Positions 10,741 to 26,050 of a stretch of 64,000 bases of DNA are shown piece by piece (position 1 is the first letter of the stretch; each line of letters starts with the position of its first letter). The stretch lies in assembly GCF_036320965.1 (NCBI RefSeq), contig NC_092242.1, positions 68,534,520 to 68,598,519 of the forward strand, read 5' to 3'. The notes beneath the pieces are model-generated. The model saw only the letters and a program-made list of their open reading frames with translations. It was not told the origin of the DNA and made no database searches. Made by a program: the position numbers and the translations under genes. Source of the DNA: Panulirus ornatus. Lineage: Eukaryota > Arthropoda > Malacostraca > Decapoda > Palinuridae.

Positions 10741-12529
10741 TTCATTACCCAAGAGCGGCGATTCATCCTCATTCTGGAGCAAAACTAATGTTATCGTTCC
10801 TTACACAGTCGACGTGACGGGCAAGTGGGAGTCAGTGACTTCGTGGGTCCACGACGAGCCAGCCAGGCAGCCAGGCAGCCTCGCTCCCCTCACATCAACA
10901 CACACACCCGGGAAGGTCACGCGCCAACTCACTCAATAAGCACAACATTCCCTAAACTCCAAAATCTCTGCACCACACAGTTTGTGCCTCTGTACATACA
11001 AGTTTACTGACCGTGACGCTCCCGAACACTCGTCCTGCTAGATGGTAAAATATTGTCTTTATATTTGTGGTTGACATTCCCTTACTTCATGCTAACCTAC
11101 GCCAATACTGAACACTAGCTGTCATTCTGCCGCTATACCGGTCCTCTCGTAAAATGGGAACGAGACAATACATCCATCGCTAAAGAGTTTTCAATATATA
11201 ACTTACACATCCTGGCTATTTTGTCGACTTAATTTTTCAGTGAATTAATCCTTTCTTATCAACCCAGTTAATTAGCTGAACTCATTCGATTATTTCAGTC
11301 TCGTCACACAGCCAAGTGTACTCAAGATCTCACAGGAAATAAATCAAGCGACGGCAGACTACAAGAAAAGACTTCACCACGCAAATTAATCGTGATCAAA
11401 TATTCCTCCAGATAATCGAGATGCGATGCTCCCCTGTATAGTAGCTTATGCAACCACAAATATACCTATCAAACGTTGCTCAGAGGTCCTTGATTAACTA
11501 CGCCTTACCATGGACGAATACGAGATAATCATTGTAATTCTGGCGTCTTTAAACCGACATATCCAGCAGAGGTAATGTTGGCATTCTGGTGGTAAAGGCT
11601 TAACCATTGCCTTGACGTGACTACAGCTTATATCAACACCACTGCCGCCTGGCGCCTTGGTGTTATTCATACAACCATCAACACCTAATGATACAATATA
11701 CACATATACATTTGGGTGGGTTTGTACCACGAAATTTCATAATAACAGATAAGACTCCAGTCTGAGACTGGAAGTGACAGTAAACAGTTACACAATCTCT
11801 TAACAGTAATGGAATATGCAACACGAATAATGGATAATCTGACTGAAGTATATGAAATTATAAAAGTCAAAAGATGAATTATTACATCGCATTCTCGCTC
11901 ATAGTAAGCACGACCTGTTCCCTTAAACAAAGCTCTTGGCGACTCAAAGCCTTGCACACTAATCCTAGACAATTTCCAGTGCTGCGTATCTTACATGAGA
12001 GGGTTTTCATCTCCTTTCAAAAATTGCTACGAATTTCATGAGCTCACCTGCGACAAAAGAATATAAACTCCCTGTGTACAGGTTTACCAAAGCGAACGTG
12101 ATTGTGGGAGTCTAAAGGCGCATGTGGATGCCCGTAGTGTAATCATGTCGGTCCATCTGTCGTAAACGGGCACGTAAATGTGTGTACGAAGAAGGGGACG
12201 GAGATCTGGTCTCTCGGGTGAGAGGTTGGGTTCAAGCTGGCTGATGTGGGAGGTTGGGCTCAAGCAAGGACGAGAAGACTGTGCTTTAGCTGGGGCGAGG
12301 CGGAAATTATCGCACTGACTTTAATGATCAAGACTTTCCATCAACAATGGTGCCTCGTATAGTATATATAACACAGTCGCTAGTGTATATCTCAAATGAT
12401 TTCATGGCCAGAAGATCAAAAACAATGCTGTACGTGTGCAAACAAACGTGTGTAATTACCCGTCTCTACCGTACGTGGATGGGGGAGGGGGGGTCTACAC
12501 TTGTGAGGACCCCTTCTCTTGAACCTTCT
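10741..12529. other. Unassigned stretch
   Basis: No repeat family or gene recognised. Minus-strand frames at 11972-11685 and 11730-11494 overlap and have no known domain. 12186-12300 is G-rich on the plus strand. Confidence 0.4.
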
Positions 12530-12960
12530 TAACTATCATACATTTTTACTTCTAAACCTCTGGATGGTTTTGGCAGTCTCAGCTTCACCACTCAGTTTAT
12601 TATGTTTGTCTGTTACTCGTATAAGTACTTCTTTACATCTTTTCTAACATGTTTCTTGCTTAATTTCACGTTATGGTCAATGATTGAACATTTATCCTTC
12701 TGTCCTTCGTGGAGCTGTTTACTGTTACAGTCATCAAATTGGTTCAAAAACTTGAAAGGTTGTGACTTTAAATGGGGGACATTTCAAGATCTCTTCATTC
12801 TAAACTTGAAAAGTGTATTCCAAGTTTTGGCCGAATATCAGACACGAAGAGTTTGCTGAATATTTCCTCATCCATCTCCTTGTATGCATTCTTAATATCT
12901 GCCAGCAAAGACTTTGTCCCAATTACGATTCTCCAAAGGAGGGGCTCAGGTTACAGGTTA
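12530..12960 (-). mobile_element. CR1-like LINE, decayed C-terminal piece, antisense
   Basis: Read on the minus strand from 12960, frames give LADIKNAYKEMDEEIFSKLF, then SDIRPKLG. Later come FKFLNQFDD, KLSKKHVRKDVKKYLYE and GVLTSVDPPSP (ending near 12490-12530). The order and phrases parallel the plus-strand copy at 1337-1925 (KEIFSKLSTSYIKPKLDY, FKFLNQLYDV), so both derive from one family. Stops and frameshifts interrupt every segment. Confidence 0.75.
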
Positions 12961-13244
12961 AGTGTGTCTAATTACCTGTTTGTGCGATAAGGAACACAAA
13001 GAGAAAAGGTGACCTGACGAACCCCCCTGTAATAATCATAGTAATCATCACTAACTACATACAGCGAGAGTGGTAATGGCAACACGTCGCCCGTGGACCC
13101 GTATGACACCAGGCAAATTAAGTCATTAACTTTATTTATTGCACTGTTCAAACACCAACACCCACTGGTGCGAGAAGCCCTTTAATTGAGTCATGCCCGA
13201 CAGGATACCACGGCTTTCATGATAAAGACGAGAGATTTTGGTAG

Positions 13245-13246
<2 letters not shown>

Positions 13247-13316
<70 letters not shown>
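13247..13316. repeat. (TA)35 microsatellite
   Basis: Uninterrupted; abuts the 5' break point of the L-family copy that follows. Confidence 0.98.
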
Positions 13317-13322
<6 letters not shown>

Positions 13323-13746
13323 CATGGTTTAAGCGTCTGGGGTAAACCACGGAAAGTTTTTGGGGCCTGGATGTGGAAAGGGAGCTGTGGTTTCGGTGCA
13401 TTATACAAGACAGCTAGAGGCTGAGTGTGAACGATTGTAGCCTTAGTTGTCTTTTCCTAGCGCTACCTCGCTCGCGTGCGGGGGGAGGGCGGGTGTTATT
13501 TCATGTGTGGCGGGGTGGCGACGGGAATGAATAAAGGCTGCAAGTATGAATTATGTACATGTGTATATATGTATATATCTGTGTATGTATATATATGTAT
13601 ACGTTGAAATGTATAGGTATGTATATGTGCGTGTGTGGACATGTATGTATATACATGTGCATGTGGGTGGGTTGGGCCATTCTTTCGTCTGTTTCCTTGC
13701 GCTACCTCGCTAAAGCGTGAAACAGCGACAAAGTATCATAAATAAA

Positions 13747-13749
<3 letters not shown>
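13317..13749 (+). mobile_element. L-family LINE, 3' UTR only
   Basis: Starts at TTTTCCATGGTTTAAGCGTC and follows the 3' UTR of the 4143 copy: GGGCCTGGATGTGGAAAGGG, CGGTGCATTATACAAGACAG, the TATGTATATG-rich part, GGGTTGGGCCATTCTTTCGT, GCGCTACCTCGCTAAAGCGT and AGCGACAAAGTATCATAAAT. No RT-coding sequence remains. The copy is bordered by (TA)n on both sides. Confidence 0.88.

Positions 13750-13812
<63 letters not shown>
13750..13812. repeat. (AT)31 microsatellite at a LINE tail
   Basis: Begins directly after the ATAAATAAATGAA tail of the L-family copy. Confidence 0.98.
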
Positions 13813-13814
<2 letters not shown>

Positions 13815-13922
13815 TACCAATTATTCCAAAAAGGTTCATAGTAATGATGCACAAAAGAAGAAACTGAGGTCATATTTCATATTCTTGTCTGGGCTGAATA
13901 TCTATAAGAAATAAGACGATAA

Positions 13923-13924
<2 letters not shown>

Positions 13925-13993
<69 letters not shown>
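13925..13993. repeat. (TG)34 microsatellite
   Basis: Uninterrupted TG alternation. Confidence 0.98.
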
Positions 13994-13994
<1 letters not shown>

Positions 13995-14466
13995 CATGCT
14001 TCTAACAACAGTGTGTGTGATAGATATCCTGACTAACTCCGTCAAAACGCACTGACTTTGACATATACACTGGAGAAAGAATCATTTCTCTTTTCTGAAT
14101 TCCTGAGAAGGTTTGATGCGATGAACGGGTGACTGTCCACAGAACGCTTCGATACTTCTATTTACAATTTACGTAACATCGCGAGAGTCAAGTATCTATG
14201 TATGTAACAACACAACTGACCACACAGCTGATCTTTTTGGCTACAAATTCCACGTTAAGGTGACCTCAGCTATGCCAAGAGGGCCATCCATGGTTTTTCT
14301 ACACGCTATTCAGAGACAAGAGACTCATGGAACAAGCAACACTCAAACTGTATGTGAACGACGAAGCTGCGTCTGTCACAGCTGGTATACCCCAGAGGTT
14401 CATACACCTTCCCATTCTCTCATTCATCCCTTGTTTCCTCCATCATCGTTATTGTTCACATTGTCC
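13994..14466. other. Unassigned stretch
   Basis: Nothing recognised. Confidence 0.45.
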
Positions 14467-14482
14467 CGTCTCGTCTCGTCTC

Positions 14483-14529
<47 letters not shown>
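14467..14529. repeat. (CTCGT)4 passing into (CT)22
   Basis: Four copies of a pentamer CTCGT/TCTCG precede a perfect CT run ending at 14529. Confidence 0.95.
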
Positions 14530-14534
<5 letters not shown>

Positions 14535-14823
14535 TAAATCTTGCCTCCTCATCGATCTTTTTTTTCATGTTTCCTTAAAACGCTTTCTCGTTCGTCCTCT
14601 ATTCTTTCAACTCCTTTTTTCTTCTTTTCTCGCCGTTTAGTGTGTTTTCTTTGTGTCTTGTGTTGGCGTGTGTTTCCTTTCATCGCACAAAACATTGTTT
14701 CCAGTGCCGTCATGCGGCTGTCCTCGCTCACATCCCTTTCATCCTTCATACAAATTTCATCTCGCTCGCAAAAAATATCTCTGAACTTTTCCCACATCTC
14801 ATTTCCATTTTAGCGTCGGTTCT

Positions 14824-14824
<1 letters not shown>
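14530..14824. other. Pyrimidine-rich stretch
   Basis: T- and C-rich plus strand. Overlapping frames in all plus phases reflect the base skew, not coding. Confidence 0.5.

Positions 14825-14869
<45 letters not shown>
14825..14869. repeat. (CA)22 microsatellite
   Basis: Uninterrupted CA alternation. Confidence 0.98.
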
Positions 14870-14872
<3 letters not shown>

Positions 14873-17223
14873 TCATTTCTCACTACTGATCTCTTCATTA
14901 TTCGCTCCACTTATCTTTACTGTATTTCTTTACGCTCACATCGAAGTCATGGCCTTTCTCTATTCATTTCTTTCCTGACCCGAGACCACAATGGTTCATC
15001 GTACTTATACGCGTCTCTGACATTCTTTTTCTTATATAAACATATAATAGCATCACATCCCTCTAATGACCTACTTTTTCTACAACCGGTTATGTCATTT
15101 TAATTCCCTCAATTTTACTCACTTTCTGCACTGTGAGATTATCTTCTCTCTGATCAGCTACAGCGACCGATCTCACTTCATGGTAATACATTACGACGAT
15201 ATCAAAAATACTGATATATATTTTTTTCAGGTATTTCAACTGTTACATTCCTGGGGGGAGTTTAACTGTATGTGACCATTTGTCACGAGCATCTTTAACG
15301 ATCCTGAAAGAGGTCTTACACCTCTGTATTTAAGTCTCATTTTGTTCTATACCTGAAAAAAAACGCAGTTCAGTTTCTCTGGTAAATTCTCTTACCTTCA
15401 GTTACTTCCCTGAAAGTAACAACCTCTTTACCTCCCGGAAATCACAAGTTTCTGTGTATCTTTCACTGCCTCAGCCAGCGCACACAACATGCAAACTCTC
15501 CTTTCACTCGTGTATCTAACTCTTTGACCTCGATGCTCCCACGAGCAGAGAGTGTAACGCTCTCATAAATTTATGCAGTGGCACAACAAGGCAACTTAAA
15601 AACGCTAAAAATAACGCATGGAAGTCTTATTGGTAGTTTCCAAATGGTTCTGGTGCCAGCTTGCCTCCTACACCTAAGTTCACCTGGGAAATAAAAATCG
15701 AAGCTAAAAGTTATTGTGGTATTTTTTCAACCGCGTGTCATGCGCTTCGTCAAAGTAAAGCATAATAATGTTAAGTCTCTTATTTAATAAGGACACACTT
15801 TGAGATTCAATAAATTAACATTTCTTTAATCTAGTCTCATTGTTTTATAGCTTTTCTTTTTTCCTTCACTATATTTTTGACTCTCTTCCGACATCCTACC
15901 ATGACCATGGCACAATCACCGTCAGCTGAGGTGCCTGAATTCGTCAGTCTCCGAATACATTATGTATGTTACCAAGTCTCTTGGGTGGAGACTCGAAAGA
16001 TAACTTCTCCAGTTATTGCACAGTTCATCCCAGAATAGAGATGGTCGAACTTTATAACACAGTCACGAGATCAAAACTTCCACAGATGTACGTGACAACT
16101 TACGTCATTCGTATTGTTTAGCCAGTAATGCTCTGACAACGATACCTTATCATTCTCAAGACTATTTACCGCGATACCGAATGGCGTGCGAACGATAGTA
16201 AATCGTAAAACACTAATCGAGAGAGTTTACTGCTTACCGAGAGGAAATGTCATTAATTACATCAGACCATTTCGTCGAATCCACTTTGCATTGGAATTTA
16301 TTAAGTACTTGTATCCACCTCACAGCTCCTCACATCAGTTAGAAAAACAAGTGATTCCTTAATTTAATTTTTCGTATGGTTTACTCTCGTTGCTGTATGC
16401 GATAAGGAATTCTCACAAATGGAAAATCTTTACATCTGGCAATAGGAACACACAGATCTCTTGCATTTTGCGATAGCGAGCACTTAGCAACGGTGTATAG
16501 CGTGTGTAAAATCACTCGCACACAACCATTAAGGACGCACGACAATTATACGCACGCAGTCTTCGCAAGACACATCCTCTTCTTTATCATCTTTCGCAAG
16601 TTTAGCTCTGGACATTATACCTTAACATTCATGTCTGAGTGACCGTCTTCCCCGCCAGTAGTATTTAGCGATGTGATCTATGCAAATCCTCACCCTGCCA
16701 GAATACCACACCCTCTCGCTCCACAATATAATGAATAAATGAACTGTAATCGAACTCAGTGTGTGGGGGGCTGGGTGGATTTATGAGACAGTGATGGCCA
16801 GAGGGGTACGGCCGCGAGACTAGGGAAAACTTACCTCTCTACACCAACACACACCGACTTAAACACTTCACACTAAATACTTTCCGTGACGACACACCAC
16901 TACCAACATTGCAACCTTGGAATTATAAGTGAGAGACAGATCAATAAGTAAGGAGAGAAAAACTGTAAGGAATAATAACAAATGAAGTATTGGAAATTTT
17001 AGAATTTAATGAATGAGGGGAAGTTCGTCTGACTTGGGTGTGTGTGTGCAGACACTTCTACCGTGAGCATAGGCCATTGGAGGGGTGTGTATGTGTTGTA
17101 GGTGGGTGCTGTTGTGGACGTTGGCAGGGAGTATAACGGTCTAGGGTAACCGTTGTTACCGTTGTTGTGCCTGTTTATTGCTGCAGTCAAAAGGAAGGAT
17201 CTCTGCGTATCTAAGGTAATTAG

Positions 17224-17225
<2 letters not shown>
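14870..17225. other. Unassigned stretch of 2.4 kb
   Basis: AT-rich, with only short frames and no recognisable repeat family, RNA gene or domain. Confidence 0.45.
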
Positions 17226-17282
<57 letters not shown>

Positions 17283-17301
17283 TGTGTGTGTGTGTGTGTG
17301 G
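17226..17301. repeat. (GT)n microsatellite
   Basis: GT alternation with a single A at 17281. It faces a (CA)n tract 68 bp downstream. Confidence 0.97.
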
Positions 17302-17364
17302 TTACTATTTCCAAGATACCTGGAGAGCGATGCCTTGTCGCTTAACCTTGTATATATGTACGTA

Positions 17365-17368
<4 letters not shown>

Positions 17369-17403
<35 letters not shown>

Positions 17404-17597
17404 ACACACACACACACACACATCCAGAGCCAGGTATCCAGTTATCGACCAGTCCCGAAGGAAGGATGAACACCTGGGTAGGATGTAGGCCGAATGCCAC
17501 GCCCAGTATTCGAACTCATGTGGATCCGACTCCGGGTTGGCCCGTGATGACACATGGTCAGTAACGCTAACCCCTACAACGCGGAGGTGCACGGGTG
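17369..17597 (-). mobile_element. tRNA-derived SINE with (GT)n 3' end
   Basis: On the minus strand the element starts near 17597 with CCTCCGCGTTGTAGGGGTTA (A-box-like) then ACTGACCATGTG. A B-box-like GTTCGAATACT follows at about 17517-17507. The body contains the phrases GGCCTACATCCTACCCAGGT and ACTGGTCGATAACTGG. The 3' end is a (GT)n run (plus-strand CA run 17369-17422). Box layout and a simple-repeat tail fit a Pol III-transcribed SINE. The copies at 37071 and 54850 share the arrangement. Confidence 0.75.
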
Positions 17598-17739
17598 TGT
17601 CTGTATGTATGTGTTATTTGTACACGAGTGCGTAAGTGGTGTTTGACGATGTCAGTTATGATACTCAACGCTTTAGTGAAGGAAACGCAGCCAGGTGAAG
17701 ACATGGAAAGAAAATACATGCGTTGAAAACACAGATCCA
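17598..17739. other. Short gap between SINE and LINE piece
   Basis: Nothing recognised. Confidence 0.4.
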
Positions 17740-17997
17740 TTGTTCCCTTCCACTGGGAGCCTCCCACTTATTATTCCTGCCCTAAGAACCATCCTCTTAA
17801 GTGAACTGTGTCAAATGCAATCAAGAGATATACAATCCACCCAGCCCTCTCCTCTGTCTAAAAGGGGACTTCACTATCTCATACAAGTCAGGTATGCTCA
17901 TTACAAATGGCCTCCTTTCCTCGAATCCATTTTGTCTCTCACTTAGGTAATGTATTCTGAGCAAGCAACCATCCATTTGTCTTCTAAGTATCTTTTC

Positions 17998-18000
<3 letters not shown>
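17740..18000 (-). mobile_element. CR1-like LINE, decayed RT core, antisense
   Basis: Minus-strand translation from 18000 reads LEKILRRQMDGCLLRIHYLS then ERQNGFEERRPFVMSIPDL. After frame changes it continues with a GGW-VDCISLD-like phrase and remnants of a KAFDTV-type motif. This is the RT fingers-palm segment of CR1-type elements, in the family's usual order. Stops and shifts show a dead copy. It ends at a (GT)n tract at 18000. Confidence 0.65.

Positions 18001-18043
<43 letters not shown>
18000..18043. repeat. (GT)22 microsatellite
   Basis: Uninterrupted; marks the upstream limit of the antisense RT piece. Confidence 0.98.
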
Positions 18044-18045
<2 letters not shown>

Positions 18046-18875
18046 TACCTATTTGTACATGTGATGTGGGAGTTTTATGTTCATGTGGCTCTACTTGTTA
18101 TCCATACATTGTTATCATGTAGTCTTCTGAAGATTACAGTTTTGCTTACATTACCGCCTATTCGCCGATCCTGTTCGAAGTATCCAAATCTACGACGCTG
18201 AAAAAATGCTCCCTGGCATCCCCTACCCCACCGTACACTGTTCTTGCTCTGGATTTTCTCGTGATGTCCAGCAAGTCTGCTGTGTTGAAGACGTCGTGGC
18301 CTCCTAGAAATTCCATATGTTGTGAGTATGCCCTCCATTGGCTTTCTTCTCTCCAAAAATGAGTAGATCGAGGACTTCCTTCCTCTTGTTCTCGCACTTG
18401 TAAGGAAGTTTTAGCAGTGACCAATCAGTAGCCTGCCTCCCTTGCGTTAGTTCATGACTGTTGTGTTCAAGGACGCGGCCTGTGCGGGGCTCTTCGCTCT
18501 GGTCACGTCTGTGACTGCGGCTACTATACTGCTATAGTCTCGGGACTGGCAGCTAACTTTCCTCCATGAAGGCAGGTCAACTGTGCTGGGTTAATACCGC
18601 CAGTGGATGTAATCCCGATGCGAGAGGATGTGGAAGAGGCAGAGTAATCAATACCAGTAGAAGTGGGAGTGTAATCAGTAAGGCAATCACAACCGATTCA
18701 CTGGAAAACAAAGTAATTTCCCTGAGTAAACACCGAATGTAATCAGGCAGTTGCATTAACCACCCAACTACCAGCTATGCGATGTCCAGCATAATACTTC
18801 TCCATCTTAAAACCTTAGCTGGATCATTGGAGAAAAACATGACTATTATTACAACTGGTTAGTAAAGGATATCTG
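18044..18875. other. Unassigned stretch
   Basis: Two overlapping minus-strand frames (18424-18158 and 18356-18081) lie upstream of the RT remnant in its own orientation. They do not resemble the segment a CR1 element should have there. Unrecognised. Confidence 0.4.
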
Positions 18876-19040
18876 TCCTGCTGTCGATCATGTGACTATA
18901 AATATTGCACCATAAAACAAATCATTATGATTATGGCACCATAAGACAGATGGTCATAATCACTGCACCATGAGACATATGATTATAACTCCTGCACCAT
19001 GGGACAGATGATTATAACTACTGCACCAAGGAATCGATGC
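18876..19040. repeat. 29-30 bp tandem repeat, about 5 copies
   Basis: GCACCAT or GCACCAA recurs at 18906, 18936, 18965, 18994 and 19023, each followed by a variant of AAGACAGATGATTATAACT. Confidence 0.85.

Positions 19041-23273
<4,233 letters not shown>

Positions 23274-23335
<62 letters not shown>
23274..23335. repeat. (AT)31 microsatellite
   Basis: Uninterrupted AT alternation. Confidence 0.98.
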
Positions 23336-23341
<6 letters not shown>

Positions 23342-23539
23342 TACTTTACAAAGAACAACTACAGTTTTGTCTAAAGAGTACTATAATCATACGTTCATTG
23401 TAGGTAAAACCAAAGCATCTAACTACCCTGAGAATCAGCAGTGTAGGTGAGGGTAGAGCATCTATAATGGGATACGGCAGGGGCCTCTCCCGAAGACAAA
23501 GTAAACTTTTAGGGAAACTTTGGCACCTGCTGTATAATT

Positions 23540-24005
23540 ACCTTCAGTGTTCCTCACCTTCCACACCCTCCTCTGCTCTCATTTCTCTCCTCTTCCCCCA
23601 TTTCGCTATTTACTTACATTTACATTTTCATTTCTCTTTCCCTTTCCCAGCCCCTCTTCCTCCTCACCACAACCTCCATCTTTTTCAGTATGTCTTTCAT
23701 CATCATTTCTGCTTCTTACTCCTCGCTCCTTCCAAACCATTTACATTCGTTCCTCACTTCCCTGACCCTAAACCTTTATTCCTCTCTTGCTGTTCCGTCT
23801 TTCCCATTATTCCTTTCCTCAGAATTTTATTGCCTCTTCCTTACTCGAGTACTTCATTGTTCCCTCCCTCTTCTTCCCTCTCACTCCGCTCCATCCCTCT
23901 CCTTTAACTTCTACTGTCTCTTTCGTACCCTCCTCACCGTTCCCGCCCTCTTCGTCCCACTCACTCAGTTCCACATTCCTCGACTCATACACTTAAGTCC
24001 TATTC
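23540..24005. other. Polypyrimidine-rich (plus) / polypurine-rich (minus) stretch
   Basis: Nearly 470 bp strongly dominated by C and T on the plus strand without being a simple tandem repeat. All three plus frames are open for long distances and give Ser-Phe-Pro-Leu-rich peptides, which is what the skew alone produces. Confidence 0.75.
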
Positions 24006-24384
24006 CTTCTCTTGCCTCTGTGGGATGGAAGGATCCGAGGCAACTTGTCCTCGGACAATAAAATTAATGTTCCTGTGTCGTGGTGATCAAAGGGTCAACG
24101 AAATCCCTCGAAAGACTCAACAAAAGCTTCTTACAAGAAAAGGTTCAGACCTTTGGATTCTCTGAGGCGAAAAGCTGGGAATCTGAGAGAGGATTGGTCT
24201 CGCGTTTTGAACCCTCAGTTTTAACCGCTTTCATTTGGCAATTTTTCGACTCTCCCAAGACATAAACATTGTGTCAAACATTTCCACATTTCTCCAACGT
24301 GTCTGTCACATAGGCCACTGTTACCTACATAAACAAATGCTGTGTGGCTCATTCAGGTCTCTATATCATAGCACAGCTGTGTAT
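24006..24384. other. Unassigned stretch
   Basis: Nothing recognised. Confidence 0.4.
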
Positions 24385-24399
24385 CTAACTGCCACTCAC

Positions 24400-24622
24400 G
24401 TCCTTGGGGAACTGGCATCCTAATATGTCATCGTGCTCGTTCAAGATAAAGAAATACGACTCGTTTACACCTCTGGTGAAATACGTCACGAACTCATGAA
24501 GGTAGAACATGTAGGTGCTCTTGGGGAAGATGAAATGATCGTGTGTGTGCTTCATGCAGCTAGAGGCGCTGACTAAACGAATGATACACACATTATTCAA
24601 TATACAAGTTCTTTTTGCTCTA
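24400..24622 (-). CDS. Candidate isolated exon, possibly glycosyltransferase-like
   Basis: The minus strand is open from about 24645 to 24385. The peptide has mixed, protein-like composition: it starts RAKRTCILNNVCIIRLVSAS, goes on to HDHFIFPKSTYMFYLHEFVT, and ends GCQFPKD. Immediately after PKD the minus strand reads GTGAGT, a consensus 5' splice site (24399-24394). Upstream, TTTTCCAAATGCCAG (ending 24623) could be a 3' splice site, giving a 223-nt exon. The paired cysteines in CILNNVC weakly recall the start of the catalytic region in GT61/EOGT-like glycosyltransferases; this is an inference from memory. No neighbouring exon was recognised. It could be a pseudogene fragment or chance. Confidence 0.3.
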
Positions 24623-24645
24623 CTGGCATTTGGAAAATGCGACAC

Positions 24646-25372
24646 GAATCATCGTCAGAAACCGGACAATGATGCATTAGTGATAATATAAGGTCATCTG
24701 AACACAGAAAATTTCTCTACTACTCAGTTACCATATCCAGGAGGTCTCGTATAATGACATCAAGGTGAGAGAAAGTAATCAGAATGGTTTACCTGGCAGA
24801 CCGCCGTCGACTGACGCTAGTGTGGGACAAGCAGCAGGGGAGTGTTCTGCCATACAGGGATCAATCATGCAGGGAAAAATACAACCAACTGAAACACCAG
24901 CATAACATCACAACCTTGCGGCCGTGACTTAACTGAAAAACAGCTAAAACCTGACTCCACTGTGTCAAAGAAGAGGAAATAATAGTGAAAAAATAAACAG
25001 CAGAGGTATTATTTCCCCCAAACTGTTGAGGGAATATTTCTTGATAATATCCAAGCACAGACCAAAACATCTAATCCATAGTTTACCAAACACCTGTGAA
25101 TAGTCACTACCAATGAAACAACCTGCTCCTACACCAATCCGATGATGGTTTTACGTGAAGGCGCTTTACTGTGCTACGTCGCAATCCCTTGTAACCTTCA
25201 ACCGTTACGTTACACAGTGAGGCTTATATATGACACAGGCACGGAACCTTGCTACACACGATCTTGTCCTCCTCTCTCATTCTAAACAACCGAAAATGAT
25301 TTAGTATATGGATAAATAATAGCCAAAAAGTGTGCTTTTATCTTCACACATGTTCTCGAGTGTGTTGGTCAT

Positions 25373-25374
<2 letters not shown>
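24646..25374. other. Unassigned stretch
   Basis: Nothing recognised. Confidence 0.45.

Positions 25375-25432
<58 letters not shown>
25375..25432. repeat. (TA)29 microsatellite
   Basis: Abuts a 21-base T run (25433-25453) that is the A-tail of the element following in antisense. Confidence 0.97.
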
Positions 25433-25450
<18 letters not shown>

Positions 25451-25690
25451 TTTCATACTATCCGCCATTTCCCGCGACAGCGAGGTAGCGTTAAGAACAG
25501 AGGACTGGGCCTTTGAGGAAATATCCTCACCTGGCCCTCTTCTCTGTTCCTTCTTTTGGAAAATTAAAAAAAAAAAAAAGAAAAAAAAAAAATGAGAGGG
25601 GAGGATTTCCAGCCCCCCGCTCCCTTCCCTTTTAGTCGCCTTCTACGACACGCAGGGAATACATGGGAAGTATTCTTTCTCCCCTATCCC
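25433..25690 (-). mobile_element. B-family short interspersed element with A-tail
   Basis: In the minus orientation it begins near 25690 with TATCCCTGGGGATAGGGGAG, contains CCTGCGTGTCGTAGAAGGCG and an internal A/T-rich run. It ends CTCTGTTCTTAACGCTACCT, CGCTGTCGCGGGAAATGGCG, GATAGTATG and then poly(A) (plus-strand T run 25433-25453). A second, truncated copy is at 32095. I see no clear A or B box and no coding capacity, so it is probably a non-autonomous element. Its last ~45 bp resemble the tail of the L-family LINE. Confidence 0.75.
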
Positions 25691-26050
25691 CAGGGATAAA
25701 TATGTATGAATATGTACATGTGTATATATGTATATGTCTGCTTATGTATATGCTGAAATGTATAGGTACGTATATGTGCATGTATGGGCATTTATGTATA
25801 TACATGTGTATGTGGGTGGGTTGGGCCGCTCTTTCGTCTGTTTCCTTGCTAATGCGAGTGACAAAGTATAATAAATGAATAAATAATAAGTACATGAGTG
25901 GGTTGGGCCATTCTTTCGTCTGTTGCCCCGCGCCACCCCGCTAACGCAGGAGACAGCGACAAATTATAATAAATAAATGAGTGGATGGGCCATTCTTCAT
26001 CTATTTCCTGGTGCTACCTCACTGATTTGGGGAAACAGCAATTATATTTT
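25690..26050 (+). mobile_element. L-family LINE tails, three in tandem
   Basis: The first tail (about 25690-25890) has the TATGTATATG-rich part, GGGTTGGGCCGCTCTTTCGT and GTGACAAAGTATAATAAATG. The second (about 25893-25980) has only the terminal part, from GTGGGTTGGGCCATTCTTTC to CAGCGACAAATTATAATAAA. The third (about 25978-26050) repeats GTGGATGGGCCATTCTTCAT with a decayed GCTACCTCACTGATTTGGGG. Each successive tail starts in the ATAAATAAATGA of the one before. No coding sequence is present. Confidence 0.8.

Noticed and set aside
17500..17597. A true tRNA gene
   Set aside because: A- and B-box sequences are present, but the acceptor stem and anticodon arm cannot be formed, and the same unit recurs with a (GT)n tail, which fits a SINE.
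23467..24061. Four overlapping plus-strand frames up to 146 codons
   Set aside because: All three phases are open because the strand is almost all C and T; the peptides show no domain.
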